From assembly GCA_951801245.1 (NCBI GenBank), contig CATOMC010000005.1, forward strand, positions 1 through 64,000: DNA of 64,000 bases, written 5' to 3'. Every line of letters begins with the position of its first letter. The stretch's first letter is position 1. The notes under the pieces were generated by a model. It did not search any database. It saw nothing but the letters and a program-made list of their open reading frames with translations, and was not told the origin of the DNA. Below, piece by piece: positions 8,072-17,363 of the stretch. This stretch comes from an uncultured Lachnospiraceae bacterium (lineage in GTDB: Bacteria > Bacillota_A > Clostridia > Lachnospirales > Lachnospiraceae). The translations under genes and the position numbers were made by a program.

Positions 8072-8812
8072 ATGAATATACGAAACGAATGGTTTCAGGA
8101 AGAACTGAAAAAGAGCGAAGAATCCATCCCTCACCGCCCTTTGGAGGAGGAATACTCCTTTTATCAGGCAGTCAGTTCAGGAGATCTGGATTATGTTGAG
8201 AAGAACTGTAAGGAGAATACTTTTACCAAGCCGGAGGGCATGGGTATTCTCTCTACTAATTCCCTGACCAATCTGAAATATCATTTTGTTGTTACAGTCG
8301 CTATGATTACCAGGCGTTGCGTGGAGGGCGGCATGGCGTTAGAGCAGGCATTCCGTCTCAGCGATTTCTATATCCTGAAAATGGATGCCTGCACTTCCAT
8401 TGACGCCATCTCTAATCTTCATACACAGATGGCTCTTGACTACACGAGAAAAATGATTCTGGTAAAGAAAAACAATTTTCTTCCTAAACCGATTGTCCTG
8501 TGTATGGACTATATTTACAGTAATATCAACCAACGTGTCACTGTAGATCAACTCGCCCAACACACAGATCTTTCCCCCAGCTATATCTCCAGACTTTTTA
8601 AGAAGGAACTTAACATTTCCGTCAGCCAGTACATTTGTGAAATGAAAATCGAAAAGGCACAACACCTGCTGAGATATTCTGATTACAGTCTGATTGAGAT
8701 TGCAAATTATCTGGCATTTTCTTCACAAAGCCATTTTATACAAGCCTTTAAGAAATTGACTGGCGTAACTCCCAAGAAATACCGCGACCACTATTACCGC
8801 GCTTCATGGTAA
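8072..8812 (+). CDS. AraC/XylS-family transcriptional regulator
   Basis: The protein has 246 residues. The C-terminal 90 residues hold two helix-turn-helix motifs (VTVDQLAQHTDLSPSYISRL and SLIEIANYLAFSSQSHF), ending in the family signature FKKLTGVTPKKYRD. The N-terminal part (about 1-140) has no cupin motif; it resembles the short helical sensor of AraC regulators without a sugar pocket. The gene is divergent from the GH94-transporter operon and convergent with the second GH94 gene, so it most likely controls disaccharide use. GAGGA lies about nine bases before the ATG. Its 3' end is 31 bases from the stop of the second phosphorylase gene with no obvious terminator between. Confidence 0.9.
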   Translation: MNIRNEWFQEELKKSEESIPHRPLEEEYSFYQAVSSGDLDYVEKNCKENTFTKPEGMGILSTNSLTNLKYHFVVTVAMITRRCVEGGMALEQAFRLSDFYILKMDACTSIDAISNLHTQMALDYTRKMILVKKNNFLPKPIVLCMDYIYSNINQRVTVDQLAQHTDLSPSYISRLFKKELNISVSQYICEMKIEKAQHLLRYSDYSLIEIANYLAFSSQSHFIQAFKKLTGVTPKKYRDHYYRASW

Positions 8813-8843
8813 AATATATTCGTCAGGATATTAGTTCCTGCTA

Positions 8844-11552
8844 TCATGCAGAAACCAACTCTACCACGATTCTGTGCAGGCCGTCTGCCATAGACTGCAG
8901 ACTCTCCCGGTTGAGTAAAGCCTGGCCGCCGTCTGCGATTTGCTGTGCCTCCCCGTCACATTCCACTCTGCCGATTTCATATGTACCGTATTCAAGACCT
9001 TGTGCATTGATAAAAGTAACCTCAAACTCTTTTCCCGCAAAAGGAAGTCTGATAGAAGCCATGCCGTTTTCGCCAAATTGTTTTTTCAAAAGCTTCGGTC
9101 TGATTACCAGATTCCCCGCTTCCCCATGCACTCCGAACACTTCTGTGATCATGGTCATCATATACCAGCTTGCCGCACCTGTAAGATAATGGTACATTCC
9201 CCGCCCTTCACTGTTAAAATACTCTGGGATGCCAGGATAGATTTTGCTCATTTCAAAATTAAGAGCTGCGTCAGCCAATGCCCGAAGCGCCTTGTATCCT
9301 TCCTTTACATATCCCCTCTTATAAAGTGCATTCGCATACATCACTGTCATATGGGAAAAAACGGCTCCATTTTCCTTTTCACCATAGGCAAACCCAAACA
9401 TTCTACCCATATCGAATTTGAGTTCTTTGAAATCCGTGTTCAATCGATATCCACCAATGGCCGCGTCATACAAATAGTGGTCGGCGCTTTTGCAAATTTG
9501 ACTTATCTGGTCATTCGTCGCAGTTCCACTCATAATGGCAAAAACCTGTCCGGTCAGCATCATTCGGACACCCTTTGGAGAAATACCCTCCACCGCATTT
9601 TTATGATTGTCATAATAGCTGTTAAACCATCCTTCCCCTTCTTCCCCATGAATCCATTCTGTCTTGCGGATATGCTCCATAAGCCAATCCGCTTTATGAG
9701 TCAAATTATCAATCAGACGATTAATCTGCGTTTGTGTCTTCCTTCCGCTAATATCATGTCGGCACAATTCCATATATTCCTTCAGAATCGCCTGTTTTGC
9801 CTCGACGCTCTCATAGATTTCCCTGTCATCCTTCAGCAGAACGTTAATCTCTTCCAAAATCTCTATTTCTGTGCAGGACAATCTGTCCCTCATAAGTCCC
9901 AGGCAATCCGCAAGCTGTTTTAAATTTCCCGCATAGGCACAGGTAAAAGCCACACTCTCACCGTTATCAGCCGCCATATCCAGCGCGTCGTTCCAGTCCG
10001 CACCGCGCAGACGCATTTCATTGTGATACCCCACTTCATAAAAGGCACACAGATGCTCTATCAAAAGGTGTTCCAGTATGGTTCCGGTATATATACTGCC
10101 ATCGGCTGCTTTCTGCCGCATACCATATCCGTCATTCCAGTCATTATCGATCTCTGTGCCCCGTCCCACCTGTGCATCTTTAAAATACGCTGCTCTCTCC
10201 AACAGAACCCCCAGATCCCCGGTCTGATCAAGATAAAGCTTTGTCGTCATAAACGGCCATACTGCATGATCCATCCAGACGCGGCTGATACCGTTCCTGT
10301 CTGCAATGAATTCCCCTCGCCTGCTGCCTATGATAGTAGCGTTTGTTCCGTCAATCCTTACCCCTCCATAATTACCGACTACCATCTGACGCACATCCGC
10401 GGGGTTCATCAGCAAAAGAGAGAGACAGTCCTGCCACAAATCCCTCCATCCCCTTCCTCCTCTTCCATAATCGTGGTGAGGAAGGAAAGAGCATCCATAG
10501 AGACGTCTTAAAAAGGGCTGGAAGCTTACCCATCTCAAAAAGAAATCAAAGCGGTCATCACCTGTATAGTATCTGACATTCACCTGCTCTTGCCAGTATT
10601 CCTTTACCCTATCAAGAGCCTGTTTTACCTTGGCAGAAGAATCATAACTGAGAGCAAGCCGGTCTGTGTCTTCTTCCTTCTCCGCCACTCCCATACTAAC
10701 CACATACTCCACAGTCTCATCCGGTCTCAGCGTTACTTGTGCAAAACGGATACCACCCATTGCTTCTTTGCCAGCAACTTCCGTTCCCGGCAATACACCC
10801 TCCTTATTGCGAAAAATTGCCTCCGGATGTGTAAAAGTACCGCCTTCCCCGATAAAGGCATCCACCGTTGGATAAAAAGAACTGGGTTTTGCTCCACTCC
10901 CTTCTGCCCCTGCCGCAAAATAGGTCAAATGATTTCTCCGATGTCCCTTTTCATCAAAAGACATCGTAGGTTTTACCGTAACGCCATATTGCCGCGTTTG
11001 TATCCGATGCAGCATGGATGTCACGTTTCTATGGTCTCTGATGTTGTCAGCGCTTCTCCCATAAATCGGGACAGCCGCAATCGCTGTGATTTTCTGTACC
11101 GTTTCCGACATATTTCGCAGCACCACACGCATAATTTCCACATTATCTTCCACCGGCACAAAAGAAGTAATCTCCGCCTCCAGTTTATATTTCCTTGATC
11201 TTCTCTTTACCGTCTGCCACATCAATCCTGCTGTCAAGGTACTTTCATCCTGCTCCTCCGTAAATTTCTTATCCTCTGCTTCCGCCGACGCCCCTGTTGC
11301 AGACCAGCATCCAACGTCCTCCACAATACACCAGAAATTTCTCGTAGATCGGTTATTGTGCAAATTCTCCGAACTCACCGGCTCCAGCAGAAAAACTTCC
11401 TGACTGATCTTGCTGTCCCCTCCTAAATTCGGCGTCACGCAGCTTTTCAGCCCCTTTTCTCCGGCAATCGGGAAATAGAGATAACTGTAATTCTCCGGTC
11501 GTTCCACACAAAAAACGCCATCCTTGTCTAAAAAACGAATTGTTTCCATCAT
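8844..11552 (-). CDS. GH94 phosphorylase, long form (laminaribiose-phosphorylase-like length)
   Basis: The product (902 residues) is clearly a second GH94 enzyme but differs strongly from the 804-residue neighbour. The catalytic Asp is expected at about residue 522 in RGADWNDALDM. Other blocks are GRGWRDLWQDCLS, VWMDHAVWPF, NDWNDGYGMRQ, GRMFGFAYGEKENGAVFSH and YHYLTGAASWYM. Its length is close to known 1,3-beta-glucobiose (laminaribiose) phosphorylases (about 900-910 residues), longer than cellobiose phosphorylases and shorter than 1,2-beta-oligoglucan phosphorylases. This suggests, but does not prove, a beta-1,3 substrate. There is no signal peptide. The ATG at 11552 follows GGGGGC with good spacing; the longer frame start at 11570 has no ribosome site. 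Confidence 0.85.
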   Translation of the reverse strand: MMETIRFLDKDGVFCVERPENYSYLYFPIAGEKGLKSCVTPNLGGDSKISQEVFLLEPVSSENLHNNRSTRNFWCIVEDVGCWSATGASAEAEDKKFTEEQDESTLTAGLMWQTVKRRSRKYKLEAEITSFVPVEDNVEIMRVVLRNMSETVQKITAIAAVPIYGRSADNIRDHRNVTSMLHRIQTRQYGVTVKPTMSFDEKGHRRNHLTYFAAGAEGSGAKPSSFYPTVDAFIGEGGTFTHPEAIFRNKEGVLPGTEVAGKEAMGGIRFAQVTLRPDETVEYVVSMGVAEKEEDTDRLALSYDSSAKVKQALDRVKEYWQEQVNVRYYTGDDRFDFFLRWVSFQPFLRRLYGCSFLPHHDYGRGGRGWRDLWQDCLSLLLMNPADVRQMVVGNYGGVRIDGTNATIIGSRRGEFIADRNGISRVWMDHAVWPFMTTKLYLDQTGDLGVLLERAAYFKDAQVGRGTEIDNDWNDGYGMRQKAADGSIYTGTILEHLLIEHLCAFYEVGYHNEMRLRGADWNDALDMAADNGESVAFTCAYAGNLKQLADCLGLMRDRLSCTEIEILEEINVLLKDDREIYESVEAKQAILKEYMELCRHDISGRKTQTQINRLIDNLTHKADWLMEHIRKTEWIHGEEGEGWFNSYYDNHKNAVEGISPKGVRMMLTGQVFAIMSGTATNDQISQICKSADHYLYDAAIGGYRLNTDFKELKFDMGRMFGFAYGEKENGAVFSHMTVMYANALYKRGYVKEGYKALRALADAALNFEMSKIYPGIPEYFNSEGRGMYHYLTGAASWYMMTMITEVFGVHGEAGNLVIRPKLLKKQFGENGMASIRLPFAGKEFEVTFINAQGLEYGTYEIGRVECDGEAQQIADGGQALLNRESLQSMADGLHRIVVELVSA

Positions 11553-11582
11553 TTGATGCCCCCGTATCATATATTTTATAGT

Positions 11583-11863
11583 TTAAATTTTAAATGTTCC
11601 TATCTGCTTTGCCAGTTCTTCTGCCGAATTGGTAAGTTCCTCCGATTCCCTCGCAACGTCTTCGCTATGTGTCATCCCAAACCCTGCATCTGTGCCTGCT
11701 CTCCAAGCTGACGCGCCCAATCTTCGTAATAGGCACCGCTCTCTATAGCAGCATAATATGCTTTCACACCGAATGCCTTCTCCTCATTCCGACATCCAAT
11801 CAGCATGAAAACAGCCATTGCCGCTATCAATACCGCCACACCTGCCCTTTTTTCCCATAGCAT
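11583..11863 (-). pseudogene. Chemoreceptor (MCP) C-terminal relic with a lipoprotein-like lead
   Basis: One minus frame encodes ARESEELTNSAEELAKQIGTFKI plus stop (TAA at 11583-11585), the normal end of a methyl-accepting chemotaxis protein. A second frame overlapping its start (11672-11863, 63 residues) begins with a hydrophobic segment and LIGC, like a lipoprotein or a membrane anchor, and ends QLGEQAQMQGLG. Neither piece is a complete gene. The pieces are probably the remains of one broken receptor gene, though the 63-residue frame could be a small lipoprotein in its own right. Confidence 0.5.
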
Positions 11864-12087
11864 ACACCCACTTATCCCTTTTTATTTTAATCGTCCATTT
11901 AATATTATGGATTTAATCGGATAAGTTATATCAAAAACAAATAGAAAATGTTAGAACTATGACATAAAGATATACAAACATTTGAACAAACACCTCGTAT
12001 ATTAAAAGGTTCACATCCCGCCGTGTATCTGAACATGATGGATGATACAAGAGCAATCCTTTGCGCCATTCGTAACACAATTATATA

Positions 12088-12137
12088 ACAGGAGACTATG
12101 ATAAATGTACTATACACGTTTTATCATAGTCTCCTGT
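12088..12137. repeat. Perfect 18-bp inverted repeat
   Basis: ACAGGAGACTATGATAAA (12088-12105) is repeated in inverse form at 12120-12137, with a 14-base loop. It lies 27 bases beyond the subtilase stop. It is AT-rich with no U-run, so it is a poor intrinsic terminator, though termination or mRNA end protection is possible. It may also be the end of a small mobile repeat. The remaining sequence from 11864 to 12163 shows no gene. Confidence 0.7.
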
Positions 12138-12163
12138 ATTAGGCCATTATAACGCAAAATATC

Positions 12164-13858
12164 CTACAATCTCGCCAACGTCTCAAACGTTCCGTTGATA
12201 TTAATTTTCCCGTAGCCCCACCGCGGATCCGGATACACAATATCGCCGGTGCGGTCCGCCCCCTGGATCAGATAGCTTTTCGTCCCCCTGCTGTCCACCG
12301 CCGGTGCACTGCTGTCTACGATGGCCCACTCCATAAACTGAGCCGCGCATCCCGCCGCCATCGCCGCCGCTATACAGGAACCGCTCTCTTCCCCCAGGAC
12401 CGCCGGTACCCTTACGCCCGGTGCCACCAGATCCGGCTTAATGCCGCCGTTTCTGGTATATCCCCTGCCGGAGGCGGGATACCAACTGTCCGTATGACTG
12501 TTATACGCTGAAATAGTAATGACCTGCGCTGCATTGGCCGGTTCTGTCAGCGTCACTTCCGGACTGGGCGAAAGAAAGGTCACACTCTGCTCCAGAAACT
12601 GCTCAATGGGCAGCCACATATGATAAAGTCCCGTCCCCCGCATCTGTCTCTCGGAGGAGGTCACCGCCACTGTCCAGATACCGGGGGTAGGATTATCAAA
12701 GCGCATGAAGATCAGAGGATCCCCTGCATCTTTCTCCACCAGTACCACCGCCAGCGTCACCCTGGTCCTGTCAAAAATAAAATATACATTCTTATCAATC
12801 CCATTGCGGAAATCAAGAATGGGAGATACCTCTCCGCCCGGAGAACGTATGGAGATGGCATAATCATCAGGCAGGCTTCCCCACAATTCCATGCAGAAAC
12901 CTTTCATGCGTTCTGACACCCGGATCTCCACATCGCTGGGCATGGAATGCTCATAGTGATGCTCCTTATCCCCCTCGTTTCCTCCGCAGACGACCACCGA
13001 CCGGCTCCTGCGGCTGGCCACAATATTCAGATAAGAAGCCAAAGGGGATGTGCCGTCATGGCTTCCCATATTGGTACCTATGCCAAGGACGATCACCACC
13101 GGTTTGCTAAACGGCACCGCCATCTGCTGCAAATATTTGACCGCCTCCATAATATCGTTTTCCTGATAAGCCTCTGCCTTGTCATCGATCAGATAATAGT
13201 CCCGCAGATACTGTTTGGCGCCTTTTAGTTTGACCACCGCAATATCCACCCGGGGCGCCGCGCCTCTGAATGTCAGTCCCTGGTCTAAGATGCTTCCGGC
13301 CGCCGCTGATGCCATCTGGGTACCATGGCCGATCGTATCCGTGGTAGGTACCACAGACAACGGATCATCTGTCGCTAACGCCCGGTCTATATCGGCACGC
13401 CGATATTCCGTGCCATACTCAAATCCTTCCGGCGGCGTTCCTGTCTGTATGGTCTGATCCCAGACAGACACAATACGGCTGCTCCCGTCTTCCCGTCGAA
13501 AGACGTCCAGCTCGTATCGGATCCCCGTATCAACAAAACCGATGATCACGCCGTTTCCCTGCAGGGCCAGCGGCGGATTCTGTACCTGGATATTCCCCAT
13601 GGCGTTGAGGCATTCCGGATTGAACGGAACCTCACCGGCCTGCATCAGCCCATACAGATTGGGAATCGCGGAATATCCATAATAGCCGATAGAGACAGGC
13701 GGTGTCTCGCTGCGATTCACATTGGTCACTCCATAGCCTTCGTCTATCTTGTGATGGCAGAAATCCACCCCTACGGCCTCAAAAAACTGCTCTGCACCCT
13801 CATAATCCGTGATGAGATCCATATAATCATTCGATAAGATTTTCTCCTGACAGGTCAA
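12164..13858 (-). CDS. CspA-like S8 subtilase with Cys at the catalytic Ser position
   Basis: The 564-residue protein belongs to the S8 branch of Csp germination proteases and their many Lachnospiraceae relatives. The Asp box is IIGFVDTGI (Asp110), the His box is TIGHGTQMASAAAG (His178) and the oxyanion Asn is in VVVCGGNEGD (Asn294). The Ser box, normally GTSxSAA, reads GSCIAAAMAAG, so Cys495 (12374-12376) stands where Ser should be. A family-specific insert of about 180 residues lies between the Asn and Ser boxes. There is no signal peptide. The start codon is probably TTG at 13858; ATG at 13822 is an alternative. It follows the clpX-like gene by 72 bases. It may be a thiol-protease variant or a pseudoprotease like CspA/CspC. 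Confidence 0.85.
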   Translation of the reverse strand: MTCQEKILSNDYMDLITDYEGAEQFFEAVGVDFCHHKIDEGYGVTNVNRSETPPVSIGYYGYSAIPNLYGLMQAGEVPFNPECLNAMGNIQVQNPPLALQGNGVIIGFVDTGIRYELDVFRREDGSSRIVSVWDQTIQTGTPPEGFEYGTEYRRADIDRALATDDPLSVVPTTDTIGHGTQMASAAAGSILDQGLTFRGAAPRVDIAVVKLKGAKQYLRDYYLIDDKAEAYQENDIMEAVKYLQQMAVPFSKPVVIVLGIGTNMGSHDGTSPLASYLNIVASRRSRSVVVCGGNEGDKEHHYEHSMPSDVEIRVSERMKGFCMELWGSLPDDYAISIRSPGGEVSPILDFRNGIDKNVYFIFDRTRVTLAVVLVEKDAGDPLIFMRFDNPTPGIWTVAVTSSERQMRGTGLYHMWLPIEQFLEQSVTFLSPSPEVTLTEPANAAQVITISAYNSHTDSWYPASGRGYTRNGGIKPDLVAPGVRVPAVLGEESGSCIAAAMAAGCAAQFMEWAIVDSSAPAVDSRGTKSYLIQGADRTGDIVYPDPRWGYGKININGTFETLARL

Positions 13859-13930
13859 GCTTCTCTTAACAGGATCAACAATATATGCTATGAATCCTGC
13901 CCTTTCACCTGATAATCCTCTTATCTTATT

Positions 13931-15595
13931 CTATGCCTCTGCATTCTCTTCTATCACATTCAGATGGTCCGGATGTTCCATGCTGTTACTGCGGATATCG
14001 ATCACAGGGCCGCCCGTTCCCTCAATATATTCCCTGGTAATCGTCACCCGACCGATATTGTCATCCTTGGGCACTTCATACATGATATCCAGCATAAATT
14101 CTTCGATGATAGCCCGAAGCGCCCTGGCTCCTGTCTCCTTTTCCATAGCCTTGTCAGCGATCGCTTCCAACGCCCCTTGATCAAAGCTAAGCTGTACTTC
14201 ATCCAGCTCCAACAGCTTCTGATACTGTTTTAAGATGGCATTTCTGGGCTCATTTAAAATCTTGACCAGCATCTCTTTGGTCAGTCCCTCCAGTGTAAAG
14301 ATGACCGGAAGGCGACCGATAAACTCCGGTATCATGCCAAATTTCTTGATATCCTCCACCGTCACCCGGTTTAAGATATTTTTCTCTTTATCGTACTTAT
14401 CCTTAAGTTCCGCGCTATAACCGATAGACGTCTTCTTGTTCAGTCTCTGCTTGATGATTTCCTCAAGATCCGGAAAGGCACCGCCGCAGATAAAGAGGAT
14501 GTTCCTGGTATTGACCGTGGCAAGGGGCACCATGGCGTTCTTGGAATTGGCTCCCACGGGAACTTCCACTTCCGCACCTTCCAGAAGTTTCAGCATCCCC
14601 TGCTGTACCGACTCACCACTCACGTCCCGGGAATTGGTGTTCTTTTTCTTAGCTATCTTATCAATCTCATCAATAAAGATGATGCCCCGCTCCGCACGTT
14701 CCACATCATTCTCCGCCGCTGCGAGCAGCTTGGAGACAACGCTCTCGATATCGTCGCCGATATAGCCGGCCTCTGTAAGAGAAGTCGCGTCCGTAATGGC
14801 AAGCGGCACATCCAGAAGCCTTGCCAGCGTCTTGACCAGATAGGTCTTGCCGCAGCCTGTGGGGCCGATCATGAGCATATTGGACTTCTCAATCTCAATC
14901 TCGTCCATGGTGCCTGTGGCCACTCTCTTATAATGGTTATAGACCGCCACAGACATGACTTTCTTGGCATGTTCCTGCCCCACCACATACTCGTCCAGTT
15001 TTTCCTTGATCTTATGAGGAGGAATGATATTGCGTATATCTATCTGCGCCTTTTCATCCTTTTTCTTCTTTTTCTTTAATTTTTGTTTGTTGGGGATCCC
15101 GCCGTCCCCCTGCAGATCCGCCAGATTGACGAAGCTGATGTTCGGAAACCCCCTGCCGTTATAGTCGTCCATATCATTATGGTTCAAAAGCCCCTGATAA
15201 TCAAACTGGCTGACCGTATCCATGGTCTTATGCATACAGTCATCGCAGACACAGATATGATTGGGCAGCCGAAACATCCTTCCGGCCTTGCTCTCCGGTC
15301 TGCGGCAGATAAAGCAGACATCCTCATAATCACTGTCACGACGGTCTTTATCATCTGTCAGGTCGACCGTGCCTTCTTTGGCAACTTCCGTCAGTTCTGC
15401 GTCGCCGTCCCGGCCCTTTTCCTCTTTCGCTGTCACACAAGGCGCCTCCTTCGTGGACGGGGGTTCTTGTGCCGCTGCCTCTCTTCTTGACCTGCGAAGC
15501 GCTTCCCGCTGTTCCTCGGCATCTTCCACTTCCCTGAAATCCCAGGTCTTACCTTCCTTCTCCCGATCTATCTCATCATATTTATCGTCATACAT
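13931..15595 (-). CDS. clpX: ClpX-type AAA+ unfoldase with extended N-terminus
   Basis: The protein has 554 residues, while usual ClpX has about 420. A charged, Glu/Arg/Lys-rich N-terminal extension (1-90) precedes a zinc-finger-like block (Cys94, Cys97, Cys117, Cys120). An unusual spacer follows (about 130-190) with a run of Lys (KLKKKKKKD). The AAA+ core has Walker A GPTGCGKT (244-251), Walker B IIFIDEID (Asp309, Glu310) and pore loop GYIG (277-280). The ClpP-docking IGF loop appears as SIGY near residue 405. This is probably a second, specialised ClpX; a canonical clpP-clpX pair would be elsewhere. The ATG at 15595 is chosen because a promoter lies inside any longer frame. Confidence 0.85.
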   Translation of the reverse strand: MYDDKYDEIDREKEGKTWDFREVEDAEEQREALRRSRREAAAQEPPSTKEAPCVTAKEEKGRDGDAELTEVAKEGTVDLTDDKDRRDSDYEDVCFICRRPESKAGRMFRLPNHICVCDDCMHKTMDTVSQFDYQGLLNHNDMDDYNGRGFPNISFVNLADLQGDGGIPNKQKLKKKKKKDEKAQIDIRNIIPPHKIKEKLDEYVVGQEHAKKVMSVAVYNHYKRVATGTMDEIEIEKSNMLMIGPTGCGKTYLVKTLARLLDVPLAITDATSLTEAGYIGDDIESVVSKLLAAAENDVERAERGIIFIDEIDKIAKKKNTNSRDVSGESVQQGMLKLLEGAEVEVPVGANSKNAMVPLATVNTRNILFICGGAFPDLEEIIKQRLNKKTSIGYSAELKDKYDKEKNILNRVTVEDIKKFGMIPEFIGRLPVIFTLEGLTKEMLVKILNEPRNAILKQYQKLLELDEVQLSFDQGALEAIADKAMEKETGARALRAIIEEFMLDIMYEVPKDDNIGRVTITREYIEGTGGPVIDIRSNSMEHPDHLNVIEENAEA

Positions 15596-15709
15596 ATCCG
15601 CCACTTCTCCCTTTCCGACACAACTGTCATATATACTTCCATACCGCTTCTTTGTAACCGGCACTGTCTTGCAGCATCTGACACCTGTTCTTCTATACCT
15701 TTCTATCAT

Positions 15710-15738
15710 AGTATAAAAACTACATTCCCACAAGTAAA
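15710..15738 (-). promoter_or_regulatory. Sigma-A promoter of the clpX-like gene
   Basis: TTTACT (15733-15738) and TATACT (15710-15715) on the minus strand are separated by exactly 17 bases. This lies about 115 bases before the start and just after the htrA terminator, so the clpX-like gene has its own transcription start. Confidence 0.6.
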
Positions 15739-15766
15739 CATTTTCTAAACCGCGCAATGCTGCACG

Positions 15767-15794
15767 AAAAAGGCGGTCACATAACCGCCTTTTT
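15767..15794 (-). terminator. Bidirectional intrinsic terminator after htrA
   Basis: AAAAAGGCGGT and ACCGCCTTTTT form an 11-bp stem around a six-base loop. The T-run is present in both directions. On the minus strand it ends the htrA transcript, 31 bases after its stop. Confidence 0.85.
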
Positions 15795-15824
15795 CTGCTC
15801 CTATGATATTGACATGTATTTTCT

Positions 15825-17363
15825 TTACTCCTGCACTTTATTACCCAGCGTCAATTCCACCGTAATCTCCTCATACCCGTTCATGGTCATCGTCATGACT
15901 TTTACCTTCACGGTATCACCCTTGGCATAAAACTCTAGTTCCCGCTGTAGTTCTTCCATGGATGCGATTGAGTCGCCGTTAAATTCCATAATAATATCGC
16001 CCTGTTTCAGACCTGCCCTGGATGCCGCGGTATTCTCATATACCTGTGCGATATAGACGCCTTCCGGCATACCGTATGCCTGCGACACATCCTGTGTGAC
16101 ACTGATACCGGAAATTCCCAGATATCCTCTCTCTTCCTTGGCTACTTTGCTCTTGGTCTCTTTCAGCATCAGATCAGCGATAATGGGGCTTGCCGCAGAT
16201 ATGGGAATCGCATAACCCATACCTTCCACTGCGCTGCCGCCGATCTTATTGGAGTTGATACCGATCACTTCGCCCTTGATATTTAAGAGTGCGCCGCCGG
16301 AATTACCGGGATTAATCGCTGCATCCGTCTGAATAAAGGTGCCGTCTGCACTGCCGGATATCTCAATGCTCCTGTCAAGTGCGCTGATCACGCCTGTGGT
16401 GACAGACTGTCCATATCCCAGAGAGTTACCGATGGCGATGGCCGGTTCTCCTACTACCAGAGAATCCGAATCACCCAGTGTAGCTACTTTAATCTCCTGC
16501 ATAGTCTTACTTTCTATCTTTTCAATAGGAACCGCAATGACTGCAAGATCCATATTCGGATCCATCCCTTTGATCAGTGCCTCCGCCTCGCTGCCTTCCA
16601 CAAACTGGACGGTCAGCTTATCCGTATCTTCTATAACATGATAGTTGGTCACAATCAAAAGTTCCGTATCATTCTGTCCTACAATAATGCCGGACCCGCT
16701 GGCATCCGCCTCACTGCTCATAGACTGTCCGAAATAAGACAATGTCTCTGTGTAGTGATTGTTGACCGCCACGATGGAAGGCATGACTTCCGCTACCACA
16801 TCGGACACATCAGAGACCACGGTGGTCACCGTATCTGTTTTGGAAATACCTGCCGCTGTCTGGCTGACTGCCTTTTCGGCCACATCGTTGATCTGGGCCG
16901 CCTCTTTGCCCGCCTCTCCTGTCTGCTCTATCGTCTCAGTCTGCTGTGCTTTGGCAGACATACCGGAAACCGAATCCACAATATAGAGTCCCAGTCCTGC
17001 GAAAATCCCAAAGAACAGTCCCAGAGCCACTGCCGCCGCCGCTTTCTTTACAAATCCACCTGCGCTGTGCGGTTTCTTCTCCCGCACTTTCTTATCCTTC
17101 TTGTGATCCATCCTCATATAATCATTCGAATAAGTACTGCCATACTGGTAACTGCCGCCGCCCGTCTGATACGTACTGCCCTGACTGTAGGCATTCTGCT
17201 GTGCCGTCCCCTGACCGCCCATCGTATTCTGTTGATAATGTTGGTAGCCGTTCTGCCCCTGATAACCGTTCTGGTATGTCCGGTATCCTATCCCTGTGGG
17301 TTCTTGCTCTTGCTTATTTTCATTCTGGCTTGTGTAATCGTTTGGATATTGATTATCGTACAT
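15825..17363 (-). CDS. htrA: HtrA/DegP-like membrane-anchored serine protease
   Basis: The 512-residue protein has a Gln/Tyr/Gly/Asn-rich cytoplasmic part (1-90) with repeated NGYQ-like motifs, one membrane segment (about 106-130), a Ser/Thr-rich linker, a trypsin-like domain and one C-terminal PDZ domain (about 405-500). The catalytic triad is His242 (VTNYHV), Asp272 (NMDLAV) and Ser355 (PGNSGGA). It should degrade or control misfolded proteins at the outer face of the membrane. The ATG at 17363 has GGAG eight bases upstream. The gene ends at a strong terminator, while a 146-base AT-rich gap to glmS probably contains its promoter. Confidence 0.93.
   Translation of the reverse strand: MYDNQYPNDYTSQNENKQEQEPTGIGYRTYQNGYQGQNGYQHYQQNTMGGQGTAQQNAYSQGSTYQTGGGSYQYGSTYSNDYMRMDHKKDKKVREKKPHSAGGFVKKAAAAVALGLFFGIFAGLGLYIVDSVSGMSAKAQQTETIEQTGEAGKEAAQINDVAEKAVSQTAAGISKTDTVTTVVSDVSDVVAEVMPSIVAVNNHYTETLSYFGQSMSSEADASGSGIIVGQNDTELLIVTNYHVIEDTDKLTVQFVEGSEAEALIKGMDPNMDLAVIAVPIEKIESKTMQEIKVATLGDSDSLVVGEPAIAIGNSLGYGQSVTTGVISALDRSIEISGSADGTFIQTDAAINPGNSGGALLNIKGEVIGINSNKIGGSAVEGMGYAIPISAASPIIADLMLKETKSKVAKEERGYLGISGISVTQDVSQAYGMPEGVYIAQVYENTAASRAGLKQGDIIMEFNGDSIASMEELQRELEFYAKGDTVKVKVMTMTMNGYEEITVELTLGNKVQE

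Noticed and set aside
8940..9923. Open plus-strand frame of 327 codons
   Set aside because: It is antisense to the second GH94 gene, whose conserved motifs are clear.
12088..12137. Inverted repeat as the end of a full insertion sequence
   Set aside because: Both arms are only 14 bases apart and no transposase is near; a small palindrome or mRNA hairpin is more likely.
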